Shown here one piece after another: positions 1 through 8,755 of a stretch of 64,000 nt of DNA. The translations under genes and the position numbers were made by a program. The notes beneath the pieces are model-generated. The model had not been told where the DNA came from, made no database searches, and saw nothing but the letters and a program-made list of their open reading frames with translations. This DNA comes from Alloscardovia macacae (GTDB lineage: Bacteria > Actinomycetota > Actinomycetes > Actinomycetales > Bifidobacteriaceae). Location: the NCBI RefSeq assembly GCF_002259705.1, contig NZ_MWWT01000004.1:1-64000 (forward strand), in the 5' to 3' direction. Positions within the stretch are counted from its first letter, which is position 1; every line of letters starts with the position of its first letter.

Positions 1-694
<694 letters not shown>

Positions 695-1008
695 ATCGTG
701 AAAGAATCCAATCAAAGACTCTTAAAATAATAAAAAATCAACGAAAAACAACTAAAAAGTCATTCAACGCACAAAAATAGACACTCATTAAACTCTTCCA
801 AGTACCCATATACACGGGCGAGTATCACTGGCATTATCAAAACATAAAAAGTAGTACAAAACACGCTCTTGAGTTCTCAAACCACCACAACACAAACACA
901 CACAAAACACTAAGAAAAATGATTCATGCCGTATCAGGCAGCGAATAAAAACAATACACCACCACACCCACCCCACGCAACCCACACCCCCACACACCTA
1001 CAAAACAC
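695..1008 (-). promoter_or_regulatory. rRNA operon leader and promoter region
   Basis: About 310 bp upstream of 16S with no gene. The minus strand contains GGTTTGAGAACTCAA at 883-869, the boxA/antitermination-like sequence found in front of actinobacterial 16S genes, so the region is an rRNA leader. The segment next to 16S is A/T-rich. I cannot assign a convincing -35/-10 pair. The far end (about 955-1008) is almost purely A and C on the plus strand and includes a quadruplex-capable G-rich tract on the minus strand. Confidence 0.55.
967..991 (-). other. G-rich tract, quadruplex-capable, behind terminator
   Basis: On the minus strand this reads as four G-runs (5, 3, 4 and 3 G) separated by 3, 6 and 1 nt, fitting the usual G-quadruplex pattern. 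It lies just after the terminator of the surface-protein gene and before the rRNA leader. Two other minus-strand terminators in the window have the same arrangement (see 21391-21464 and 57075-57110). Confidence 0.5.
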
Positions 1009-1043
1009 ACGCCCCACCGGCGTGTCGCACACTGGTGGGGCGT
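1009..1043 (-). terminator. Intrinsic terminator of the surface protein gene
   Basis: Perfect 10-bp inverted repeat (ACGCCCCACC at 1009-1018 with GGTGGGGCGT at 1034-1043, 15-nt loop), 10 bp beyond the stop codon at 1054. On the minus strand it is followed by GTGTTTTGTAG, a weak U-rich tail. It separates the surface protein from the rRNA operon promoter. Confidence 0.75.
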
Positions 1044-1053
1044 TCGTGAGATA

Positions 1054-4000
1054 TTACTTCTTCATTCGCAGTACTGTCAGGCCTACTCCTGCAAGCAGCA
1101 TTCCCGCACAGAGCACCACCATCACACTCACACCTGTCCGTGCGAGTACTGGCTTAGCTGGTGTCACTGATACGACCACTTCTGGTTTCAGCAGTGCTGA
1201 GTACATAACATCGACAGACAGATCTTCCGGTTCACTCACCTGAACCTCGTCGATCTGGCTCGGCAGTCCAGCGTTATATCCCTCTACTACTGGAGACATC
1301 AGAGCTGTGAATACAGCTTCGCTCCACTGGCCGTACGCCACCTCGCCTGTAGCCTTATCCCGAGTATTCACACGCTGCAGCGTGACTGTCTGTGTCACAC
1401 TGTCTGCCACACTCGTCTTCGTCACCACGTCCAGGAAGCGAATCACACGCTTCACCTCACGAGACTCTGTGACGTTTTCGAAAGCATGAGCATAGAGCAC
1501 ATCCACAGTCACAGCATCCTGTGGCTCACTCACAGTCACTTCTGGAACAGATGCAGGTTCACCTGCTTCATACCCGTCTACAGATGGAACATCGAGAGCA
1601 GCAAAGCTACCAGCCACCCACTGGCCCTGTACTACATCACCCGTCACCAGATCTCGCGTATTCACACGCGTAAGTGTCACAGCCTGTGTCACACTATCGG
1701 CCACACTCTCACCGTTTACAGCATCCAGGAAGCGAATCACACGCTTCACCTCACGCGATTCAGGAATCTGCTCGTGGGCATGGGAGTACTCGACGGTGAA
1801 GGAAGAATTGGCAGAAGCAGGAGCAGCAGGAACGATGGCCGGAGAGCCGGTCTCGTAGTTCGTCACGCGCGGCGCGGTCAGAGCGCTGAACTCGCGGACG
1901 CCCCACGCGCCTTCGGTCACCTCGCCTGTCACGGTGTTCGTGCGGACGGTGCGCGTCAGAGTGACGTCCTGCAGCACTGAGTCAGCCACGCGCGCACGCG
2001 TGACGGCATCCACGAACTCGACCGTACGCGTGACGGTGCGGGACTCGGTGCGGTCGGTCACGCAGCCAGCGATGCCCGAAATGGTGTACTCGAGGGTGAC
2101 GCTGAAGCCGTTCGGATACGCAGGCGTGCCCTTCGTGTACGTGATGCTCACGGGGTACGTGCCGTCGTGCGTAAAGTCCACCTTCGAGGAATCGATGCGC
2201 AAATCCGCAGCGGTCCAGTTCAGCGCGGAATCATCGTCTCCATAGATGCCTGCCACGGCGGCCACTACCTGGCTCTCGTCCCAGCCACATGGGTCGAGCG
2301 CAGTGATCTTATGTGTCTTCAGCTCGATGCGAGCGCGAGACGGCGTCCACTGCGCGTAGAGAGTCACGTCACCCGAGATGCCCATCATGGTAGCGCCGAG
2401 GTCATACGCTGTCCCCGACCCGTTAGCAGCCATGTTCCACCCAGCGAGGACGAAGCCTTCGCGAGCGTACTCAGTACCCTGCGACAGTGTAGCCGAGCCT
2501 GGCTCGCCTTCCGTATACGTGACGGACGCGCTCGGGATAGTGCCCTGGCCGCCATTCGGATCATAGGAAATCGTGGCAGTGCGCTGCGGATAGGCTGCGA
2601 AACTCCACGCTCCCACGAGATGAAGATCTGCGCCAGCGAAGGAGACGGAATCTCCAGACACCTTATTTGCGTCGTCTACAGAGTCCTTATACCAGCCTTC
2701 GAAAGTCCAGACACCCGTCCTCGTGCGGACAGTCTGCGGGATGTTCAGCGCGGCGAGATTCACCGTGTCCGTGCCGAGATGCTCGGACGGGTCGCGCGGC
2801 AGAAGCTTCGTCACATCCTCTGGAAGTTCGGAGCCAGCAGTCACGCTCGTAAAGTCATAGGTCACGCCCACGTGGCGGATGTATCCGAGAGCGAGCGCGT
2901 TCGAGGTGGACTCGGGGATGTCATTCTGCGTGTTCGTAGGAAGGCTGAGCCATCCAGATCCGATGCTCCCTGCATCTGCTACAGCCACGCCACGTACTGT
3001 ACCCTGCACTTTCAGAGTCTGAGCACCCGCTGTCGCTCCGAGCTCAGCTGCCTTCGCATCGGTAATCTTCAGAACGCGAGAGTTCAGCGCTTCTGCACTC
3101 AGATCACTCCGTGCTGATTTCAGCTCAGCTGCTGGAACGGCTCGAAGACTCATATCCTGAAGCACAGTCTCTGCAGCACTCTTCCCCTCTGCAGGAGTGA
3201 CCTTATCTTCTGTAATACGGTCTGCAGCGGTATCACGCATAATCATGCGGATGATGATGGTATGCGCGCCATTCGGTTTTACAGTAAAGCGCACGCGCGG
3301 ATCTGTATTCGAAACGAGGGAATTGAAGCTGTGTTTCGTAGAACCTAAGCTCGTATCATCTGCAGGATTCAGAATCTCCAGACGATTTCGCGTTCCATCC
3401 ATGGCATAGAGTGGACGCCAGGTGTACGCACTCGTCTCAAGAGTCAGCGTCTCTGGCACAGTAATGCCCGGATCCAGCGTGGTCACCATGTCCACATACG
3501 TGTATCCCACCTGGCCAGAATCTGTGCTGAGCTCAGCATCTGAGGCCATCAGCGTCGGATAGTTACGCGTCAGCACATTCGTGTGATTCCCATACCCAGC
3601 CGTAGGGTTCTTATAGGCGAGCATGGCTGTGGCATCATCCATATGAATATGCGAACTCAGCACTACTTCGTTTATGCTCGAGGTGTCATCTTTCTTCGCA
3701 TAGGTATCCAAAATGGTCGTGGTCTTCTGGCCGGAGGCTTCCTCAGTGGACGTCCGTTCGAGCTTCGTGTCTGGCAGAACTGCTTCAGCAGCAGCCTCGC
3801 CTTCACCATCTACAGTGACTGTACTCGTCAGGTTTATCTTCGCCATGCCGCCTATGAGCGCCAGACCGAGGCCGAAATTACCCGTAGGAAGCGGATCATT
3901 CGGATCATTCAGACTAAAGTAGATTCCGTACAGCTTCGCGTCTGCAGGAATCCCATTCGGGAATGCCATACGCACAGTATCCTGTGGCGAGAAAAGACGC

Positions 4001-4341
4001 GCTCCGCTCTGGATCCAGCCCGTTTCACTGTCAGGCTCTTTATCTGACCAGCCGAGGAACGTCTTTCCTATACCGCGGAAAAGCCCGAGATTTGCTTCAG
4101 GAGCGCCGAGTTTATCATCCAGCGAAGCGAAACTGCGCGTCGTATCCGTCTTCGAGCCTGATTCATTCACCCACTGGCCCACGAATGTGACGCTTCCCGC
4201 GCCTACATCACCCTCCGCCGCGAAGGCCGCCGTGCCGCCTCCGAAAGCCAGGCTTCCACCCAGCATAAAAGCCACGCTCAGCACGAGCGCGCACACTGCG
4301 CGGAGCATAGACCGCCCCTTTTCCCCCATTCTCTTCATCAT
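1054..4341 (-). CDS. Large cell-wall-anchored repeat protein (LAXTG sortase substrate)
   Basis: Predicted surface adhesin-like protein of about 1095 aa. The N-terminus is a basic, hydrophobic signal peptide. The C-terminus ends in LARTG, a hydrophobic helix and RMKK, i.e. an LAXTG-type sorting signal of the kind handled by class E sortases. The middle holds Listeria-Bacteroides (InlB B-like) repeats (around 490-680, with YDPNGG and GGTLYAQW-like elements). Near the C-terminus are three roughly 95-residue MucBP/Mub-B2-like repeats, each with a RVIRFLD or RTVEFVD core followed by VTGEV and a GY motif. Repeats 2 and 3 are nearly identical at DNA level (about 1432-1462 and 1729-1761), so they may recombine. 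The frame is open to an ATG at 4413, but that leaves only 22 bp before the divergent gene. The double ATG at 4341/4338 follows GAGAAGAGAG and directly precedes the signal peptide, so I prefer it. The ligand is unknown. Confidence 0.85.
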   Translation of the reverse strand: MMKRMGEKGRSMLRAVCALVLSVAFMLGGSLAFGGGTAAFAAEGDVGAGSVTFVGQWVNESGSKTDTTRSFASLDDKLGAPEANLGLFRGIGKTFLGWSDKEPDSETGWIQSGARLFSPQDTVRMAFPNGIPADAKLYGIYFSLNDPNDPLPTGNFGLGLALIGGMAKINLTSTVTVDGEGEAAAEAVLPDTKLERTSTEEASGQKTTTILDTYAKKDDTSSINEVVLSSHIHMDDATAMLAYKNPTAGYGNHTNVLTRNYPTLMASDAELSTDSGQVGYTYVDMVTTLDPGITVPETLTLETSAYTWRPLYAMDGTRNRLEILNPADDTSLGSTKHSFNSLVSNTDPRVRFTVKPNGAHTIIIRMIMRDTAADRITEDKVTPAEGKSAAETVLQDMSLRAVPAAELKSARSDLSAEALNSRVLKITDAKAAELGATAGAQTLKVQGTVRGVAVADAGSIGSGWLSLPTNTQNDIPESTSNALALGYIRHVGVTYDFTSVTAGSELPEDVTKLLPRDPSEHLGTDTVNLAALNIPQTVRTRTGVWTFEGWYKDSVDDANKVSGDSVSFAGADLHLVGAWSFAAYPQRTATISYDPNGGQGTIPSASVTYTEGEPGSATLSQGTEYAREGFVLAGWNMAANGSGTAYDLGATMMGISGDVTLYAQWTPSRARIELKTHKITALDPCGWDESQVVAAVAGIYGDDDSALNWTAADLRIDSSKVDFTHDGTYPVSITYTKGTPAYPNGFSVTLEYTISGIAGCVTDRTESRTVTRTVEFVDAVTRARVADSVLQDVTLTRTVRTNTVTGEVTEGAWGVREFSALTAPRVTNYETGSPAIVPAAPASANSSFTVEYSHAHEQIPESREVKRVIRFLDAVNGESVADSVTQAVTLTRVNTRDLVTGDVVQGQWVAGSFAALDVPSVDGYEAGEPASVPEVTVSEPQDAVTVDVLYAHAFENVTESREVKRVIRFLDVVTKTSVADSVTQTVTLQRVNTRDKATGEVAYGQWSEAVFTALMSPVVEGYNAGLPSQIDEVQVSEPEDLSVDVMYSALLKPEVVVSVTPAKPVLARTGVSVMVVLCAGMLLAGVGLTVLRMKK

Positions 4342-4401
4342 GTCTCTCTTCTCGTACACTTCTCGCCATCGCTGTCTGCGAAGTACTAGTACACGCCCCA
4401 T

Positions 4402-4429
4402 TTTACTGGGCAAGGCATACGTCTAGAAT
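4402..4429 (+). promoter_or_regulatory. Putative promoter for a leaderless transcript
   Basis: TTTACT (4402-4407), 16-bp spacer, TAGAAT (4424-4429). Transcription would start about 7 nt later, at the A of the ATG at 4436. No ribosome binding site precedes that ATG, so the mRNA would be leaderless, as is common in actinobacteria. Inference from spacing only. Confidence 0.4.
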
Positions 4430-4435
4430 GAAAAT

Positions 4436-6232
4436 ATGACACGCCATGATTTCAGCGCTGAAGATTTCTACCGTGGGCTCGACGAGATCTTCGCGCACCA
4501 CGAAGCGGCTACGAAAGCCCTACCCTACCTCGAGCACGCCCTCGCCTCGGCTCGTGCCACGCAGGACCTCACAGCCGAGCTCACCGTTATCAGTGAATTT
4601 CTCGGTTTCGACCGCTCGCATGGCCGCCACGAGCACTCCCGGGAGCTTTCGGCCCGCGCACTCGACCTACGCACCCAGCTCCACCTCGAGAACACCCCCG
4701 AAGGTACCATCATCCTCATTAATGTGGCCACCGCTCTGCGCCAGGCTCAGGATTACACGCGAGCGCACACTCTCTACGAACGCGCCATCGACGAGGCCGA
4801 GACCACTCTGCCAGACACGGACCGGCAGAAGGCCGCTCTGTATAATAATTTCTCCATGCTGCTGAGCGATACAGGAGATCTTCCGGGATCGCGTGAGCAG
4901 CTCCTGACCGCGCTCGAGCTGATGCGCACGTCGAGCCCCGCTCCTGAAAAGGACCCGGACATCGCCACCACGCTCACGAACCTCGGCCTGCTCGACCTCC
5001 AGCTCGACGCGAAAGATAGCGCTCTCGAGCACACGCACGCCGCGCTGAGTATCTACGAGGAGCATCCTAAGCTGCAGGAATCGGCCCATTACACCTCCGC
5101 CCTCGCCGGGTATGCGCAGGCGCTCTTCGTCAGCGGCCGCCCAGAACACGCACTCGTCTACTACGAGAAAGCGCTGGCTCTCATAGAAAAGTATTACGGG
5201 AAGTCGAGCGATTACTATGCCACGACGCTCGAAAACGTGCGGCTCGTTCGCGCATCTATCCCCCGCGAGCATCTCACCGGTCTGCAGCTGAGCCGCGCCT
5301 ACTGGGAAGAGTACGTGGACACGCTCTTCGCTGGAGACCTCGCACCGCTGAGGGCCCGCGCGGCTGTGGGACTGTCTGGTCATGGATCAGAATGCTACGG
5401 TTTCGACGATGAGCTATCGCGCGACCACGATTTCGGCCCGCGCTTGTGCATCTGGCTGACGGACGAGGACTTCGCGCAGTACGGTGCCGCGCTGTCTGCT
5501 CGTTACGCCGCGCTTCCGAGCACTTTCCGTGGGTATACGCGTTCGGCTGCGTCCCCGCGCAGTACGGGACGTTCAGGCGTGATGAGCATCGACAGCTTTT
5601 TCGAGTCCATCACTGGTATGAGTCACGCGCCGGCTCAGGTGGGCGAGGAGCATCTGTGGCTGAGTTTAGACGAAGCGACGCTCGCAGCTGCCACGAATGG
5701 CGAGGTCTTCGCCGACCCGCTCGGCGCTTTTTCCGCGCACCGCCGCGGTTTTCGGCTCATGCCTGAGGACGTGCGGCTGTACCTCATCTCCCAGCGCCTC
5801 GGCATGGCTGCGCAGACCGGCCAGTATAACTATGCGCGGATGCTGCGCCGCTCGGACCGCGCTGCTGCCGTTCTGTGCGTCAGCGAGTTCGTGCAGACCG
5901 TCTGTTCGCTCGTTTTTCTGGTCAATTCTCCCGCCAGCGCAGGCTACCTTCCGTACTATAAATGGCAGTTCGCAGCGCTGCGCCGCCTGTCCAGCCGCAT
6001 GGGCACGCGGCTCGCAGACGTGGGAGACACACTGGAAAAGCTCGCCACCTGCCCGCTCGACGCTCACGCTCAGGAGTGGATCGATGAGGTGTGCGGGAAA
6101 ATTGGCAGACAGCTCAGAGCAGACGGGCTGACCACGAGCACGGACAGCTTCCTCGAATGGCAGCGCCCGTACGTGGAAGCGCACATCGCGTCCAGCAGCC
6201 CGCTCGTCCACAGCATCCAGGAGGAAGCATGA
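4436..6232 (+). CDS. TPR-repeat protein with C-terminal DUF4037 nucleotidyltransferase-like domain
   Basis: 598 aa, probably cytoplasmic. Residues about 20-290 are helical tetratricopeptide-like repeats (recurring YERAIDEAE, ALSIYEE and YYEKALALIE elements). From about 300 a DUF4037 domain begins with GLSGHGSECYGFDDELS followed by DHDFGPR; the G-S and paired acidic residues resemble the metal-binding set of nucleotidyltransferase-fold proteins. The substrate is unknown. The stop codon overlaps the start of the following DUF4125 gene (ATGA), so the two are translationally coupled; these families often occur together. Translation probably starts directly at the mRNA 5' end (see 4402-4429). The domain assignment is from sequence resemblance; a catalytic role is inference. 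Confidence 0.8.
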   Translation: MTRHDFSAEDFYRGLDEIFAHHEAATKALPYLEHALASARATQDLTAELTVISEFLGFDRSHGRHEHSRELSARALDLRTQLHLENTPEGTIILINVATALRQAQDYTRAHTLYERAIDEAETTLPDTDRQKAALYNNFSMLLSDTGDLPGSREQLLTALELMRTSSPAPEKDPDIATTLTNLGLLDLQLDAKDSALEHTHAALSIYEEHPKLQESAHYTSALAGYAQALFVSGRPEHALVYYEKALALIEKYYGKSSDYYATTLENVRLVRASIPREHLTGLQLSRAYWEEYVDTLFAGDLAPLRARAAVGLSGHGSECYGFDDELSRDHDFGPRLCIWLTDEDFAQYGAALSARYAALPSTFRGYTRSAASPRSTGRSGVMSIDSFFESITGMSHAPAQVGEEHLWLSLDEATLAAATNGEVFADPLGAFSAHRRGFRLMPEDVRLYLISQRLGMAAQTGQYNYARMLRRSDRAAAVLCVSEFVQTVCSLVFLVNSPASAGYLPYYKWQFAALRRLSSRMGTRLADVGDTLEKLATCPLDAHAQEWIDEVCGKIGRQLRADGLTTSTDSFLEWQRPYVEAHIASSSPLVHSIQEEA

Positions 6233-6822
6233 ATCCAGAAGACATCGTATCCGCGGAATGGCAGCAGTTCCAGCAGGTGAATAACGAGGGCGGACGCGCG
6301 AATTGTCAGGGAAACTGGCCTATGTTCCACACCATGCGGCTCAGCCAGTTTCTCACGTGGCCGGACGATCTGCGCGAAAGCTATGCACGCGACCTCAGCT
6401 CGGGCAGAAACCTGCTCATGGAAAAATACGCGTGGATGATGGCCTCCACCGAGCCGGACTACTTCCACCGCGAGCTCGAACCGTATCTCCTGCACATCTC
6501 AGACGAACGACGCGCCGAGCAGGAACGCATCATCGCCCAGCAGGTCGAGTGGGCGCGAAGCTTCCACGCGCGCTACCCGCACCTCGGCGCGAACATGCGC
6601 GTGCTCACCACACAGCAGGACACGCGCGAATCCACGAGTTTCGAGACGTATCTGCGCGGCGAGCTGTGCACCTACTCAGACGAGACGGTCCAGCTCTACG
6701 CGGCATTCGTGCGCTCACTCGCGGACTCCGGAACGAATCTCACAGAGCGGATTCTCCTCGAAACTGTGCGGCTCAGCGGATATGACACACTCGAGCAGGC
6801 GGAGAGCTATCTCAGCATGTGA
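6229..6822 (+). CDS. DUF4125 family protein
   Basis: 197 aa, soluble, no membrane segment. The start ATG at 6229 overlaps the upstream stop (ATGA) and is preceded by CAGGAGGAAGC, a strong ribosome binding site inside the DUF4037 gene. This fixes the start, although the frame is open further upstream. Features seen: WQQFQQVNNEGGRANCQGNW and W-P-D-D-L near the N-terminus, many aromatic and acidic residues, and an all-helical look. The family is uncharacterised; its recurrent partner is DUF4037, as here. The pair probably acts as one unit. No function is claimed. Confidence 0.75.
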   Translation: MNPEDIVSAEWQQFQQVNNEGGRANCQGNWPMFHTMRLSQFLTWPDDLRESYARDLSSGRNLLMEKYAWMMASTEPDYFHRELEPYLLHISDERRAEQERIIAQQVEWARSFHARYPHLGANMRVLTTQQDTRESTSFETYLRGELCTYSDETVQLYAAFVRSLADSGTNLTERILLETVRLSGYDTLEQAESYLSM

Positions 6823-7013
6823 CCATCTTTTTTCGGCACAAAAGGGCGGAAATAAAGGCGTTAGCACACTCGTAACATATCCGTAATTCCCTCCACGCGC
6901 TCACATTTATATCCTAGGTAACTAGACAGAGGGAAGGATGCACGCCACAAGCAGCTCCTCCACGCTGTGTTCGACGAAACGAAATCCTACGAAAGAGTAA
7001 GCGAGGATACATC
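6823..7013 (+). promoter_or_regulatory. gdhA upstream region with possible GlnR-like site
   Basis: 191-bp gap in front of gdhA. GTAAC-N6-GTAAT at 6872-6887 resembles one half of an actinobacterial GlnR box (GTnAC-N6-GnAAC), which would suit a nitrogen-assimilation gene. TATCCT near 6912 could be a -10 but no clear -35 is seen. The ribosome binding site is GCGAGGA before ATG 7014. The operator assignment is tentative. Confidence 0.3.
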
Positions 7014-8363
7014 ATGGCTATAACGAACGACTACCTCAAGCGCGTCTACGCACAGGCAGAAAAGCGCGACGGCGATCAGCCAGAATTCCTGCAGGCAGTA
7101 CGCGAGGTCTTCGAAACCCTCGGCCCAGTGGTGGAAGCAAACCCACAGTACGAGGCAAATGGCATTCTCGAGCGCTTCATCGAGCCAGAGCGCGTGGTGA
7201 AGTTCCGCGTGTGCTGGGTGGATGACGAAGGCAAGACCCAGGTGAACCGCGGCTACCGCATTCAGTTTAACAGCGCCATCGGGCCATACAAGGGCGGCCT
7301 GCGCTTCCACCCTACTGTAACCGAATCCGTGGTAAAGTTCCTCGGCTTCGAGCAGATTCTGAAGAACTCCCTGACCACCCTTCCTATGGGCGGCGGTAAG
7401 GGCGGTTCCGACTTCGACCCTAAGGGCAAGTCTGACGCGGAAGTGATGCGCTTCTGCCAGGCTTTCATGACCGAACTGCAGCGCCACATCGGCCAGTTTA
7501 CAGACGTTCCAGCAGGTGACATTAACGTAGGCGCTCGCGAAATCGGCTACCTCTTCGGCCAGTACAAGCGCATTCGCGACGAATTCACCGGCGTTCTCAC
7601 CGGTAAGGGCCTGGAATGGGGCGGATCCCTCGCTCGCACCGAGGCGACCGGTTATGGCCTGTGCTACTACACCGCAGAAGCGATGGATAAGCTGCGCGGG
7701 GACTCCTTTGAGGGAAAGACCGTGGTCATCTCCGGCTCCGGTAATGTGGCCATCTTCGCCACCGAAAAGGCGCAGTCCCTCGGGGCGAAGGTCGTGACCG
7801 CCTCGGATTCGAACGGCTACATCTACGATCCAAACGGCATCCAGCTCGACGTGGTGAAGGACATCAAGCTCGGCCACCGTGGACGCATTAAGGAATACGC
7901 CGACCGTGTTCCAGGATCCGAGTATCACGAGGGCTGCGCAGGCGTATGGAGTGTGCCATGCGACATCGCTCTGCCATGCGCGACACAGAATGAGATAGAC
8001 GGAGCTTCGGCTCAGACGCTCGTGGATAACGGCTGCACCGTGGTGTGCGAAGGCGCGAACATGCCATCGACCCCAGAAGCCATCGCGGTCTACCAGAAGG
8101 CTGGCGTGCTCTACGGTCCAGCTAAGGCTGCAAACGCTGGTGGCGTGGCGGTCTCTGGCCTGGAAATGAGCCAGAATTCGTACCGTCTGTCCTGGAGCTT
8201 CGAAGAGACTGACGCGAAGCTCAAGGCCATTATGGAAGACATCGTGGCTAGCTCGCTGGCTGCTGCCGAGAAGTACGGCACGCCTGGCGACCTCATGGCT
8301 GGCGCGAACATCGCTGGCTTCGTGAAGGTGGCGGATTCCATGGTGGCGCAGGGCGCGTACTAG
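7014..8363 (+). CDS. gdhA: NADP-specific glutamate dehydrogenase
   Basis: 449 aa, the usual length for hexameric bacterial GDH. It interconverts 2-oxoglutarate plus ammonium and glutamate in the cytoplasm, the main ammonium-fixing step when ammonium is plentiful. The substrate-binding signature PMGGGKGGSDFDPKG is present with the catalytic lysine at residue 129. A Rossmann motif (VVISGSGNVA, about 240) binds the nucleotide, and the C-terminus contains the family sequence ANAGGVAVSGLEMSQNS. The start is supported by GCGAGGATACATC ATG. The gene is monocistronic. Codon use is strongly biased (CCA for proline, CGC for arginine), suggesting high expression. NADP rather than NAD specificity is inferred from family similarity. 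Confidence 0.97.
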   Translation: MAITNDYLKRVYAQAEKRDGDQPEFLQAVREVFETLGPVVEANPQYEANGILERFIEPERVVKFRVCWVDDEGKTQVNRGYRIQFNSAIGPYKGGLRFHPTVTESVVKFLGFEQILKNSLTTLPMGGGKGGSDFDPKGKSDAEVMRFCQAFMTELQRHIGQFTDVPAGDINVGAREIGYLFGQYKRIRDEFTGVLTGKGLEWGGSLARTEATGYGLCYYTAEAMDKLRGDSFEGKTVVISGSGNVAIFATEKAQSLGAKVVTASDSNGYIYDPNGIQLDVVKDIKLGHRGRIKEYADRVPGSEYHEGCAGVWSVPCDIALPCATQNEIDGASAQTLVDNGCTVVCEGANMPSTPEAIAVYQKAGVLYGPAKAANAGGVAVSGLEMSQNSYRLSWSFEETDAKLKAIMEDIVASSLAAAEKYGTPGDLMAGANIAGFVKVADSMVAQGAY

Positions 8364-8416
8364 GGCGCGGCTGGGGTTATTACTCCGCGATACTGAGAAC
8401 GGAGCTGCGCACAAAA

Positions 8417-8482
8417 TTGGCCAATACTTTTGTCCATTTTCCCACTTTCCATAGGCTGAAAACGGACAAAAGTATTGGCCAA
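8417..8482. repeat. Long intergenic hairpin A (25-bp stem, 16-nt loop)
   Basis: Left arm 8417-8441 and right arm 8458-8482 pair over 25 positions with one mismatch (A8436 with C8463, which would be a G-U pair in a minus-strand transcript). The loop is 8442-8457, exactly 16 nt. The outer 19 bp (TTGGCCAATACTTTTGTCC) are perfect. The T-rich/A-rich end of the stem faces the loop and no U-tract follows, so it does not look like an ordinary terminator. First of three in the convergent gap between gdhA and the gene at 8756. Confidence 0.85.
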
Positions 8483-8510
8483 GTGTGGAGACTCATACAG
8501 TCTTCACACT
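8482..8510. repeat. Short hairpin adjoining hairpin A
   Basis: AGTGTGGAGACT (8482-8493) pairs with AGTCTTCACACT (8499-8510) with one G-U pair and a 5-nt loop. It abuts hairpin A, sharing one base, and is followed by a pyrimidine-rich stretch. It could contribute to gdhA termination. Confidence 0.55.
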
Positions 8511-8537
8511 TCCATCACATCTCTTTCCCTAAGAGAA

Positions 8538-8607
8538 AACTTCCTCCAGGATATTCTCGTTTTTCATGCTTACAGCCGCTAAAAACGAGAATATCCTGGA
8601 GGAAGTT
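8538..8607. repeat. Long intergenic hairpin B (27-bp perfect stem, 16-nt loop)
   Basis: Arms 8538-8564 and 8581-8607 are perfectly complementary over 27 bp. The loop is 8565-8580, again 16 nt. The stem ends in TTTTT/AAAAA next to the loop as in hairpins A and C. The stem sequence is unrelated to A and C, so architecture rather than sequence is conserved. Confidence 0.9.
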
Positions 8608-8664
8608 GAGAGAAGTAGCTCCCACCTTCACATTCCATTCACATTCTCCTTACTGATATAAAAG

Positions 8665-8730
8665 TTACGCTAAAGATTTAGCCATTTTTGACCCCCGCCA
8701 GGGCGAAAAATGGCTAAATCTTTAGCGTAA
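8665..8730. repeat. Long intergenic hairpin C (25-bp perfect stem, 16-nt loop)
   Basis: Arms 8665-8689 and 8706-8730 are perfectly complementary (25 bp, TTACGCTAAAGATTTAGCCA then TTTTT). The loop is 8690-8705, 16 nt, GC-rich. GTTTTTG follows on the plus strand, so this one could also terminate gdhA read-through. It ends 25 bp before the stop codon of the convergent gene at 8756. Confidence 0.9.
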
Positions 8731-8755
8731 GTTTTTGCGCGCGAGACTTTCCCGT

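Noticed and set aside
1486-3117. Plus-strand frames inside the surface protein gene
   Set aside because: They have no family motifs and run against a gene with signal peptide, repeats and sorting signal.
4342-4413. Upstream start (ATG 4413) for the surface protein
   Set aside because: It would leave 22 bp for two divergent promoters and put 24 extra residues before the signal peptide; the double ATG at 4341/4338 has a better ribosome binding site.
8417-8730. CRISPR array or tandem repeat explanation for the three hairpins
   Set aside because: The stem sequences differ completely from one another and there are no repeated units with unique spacers; only the geometry is shared.
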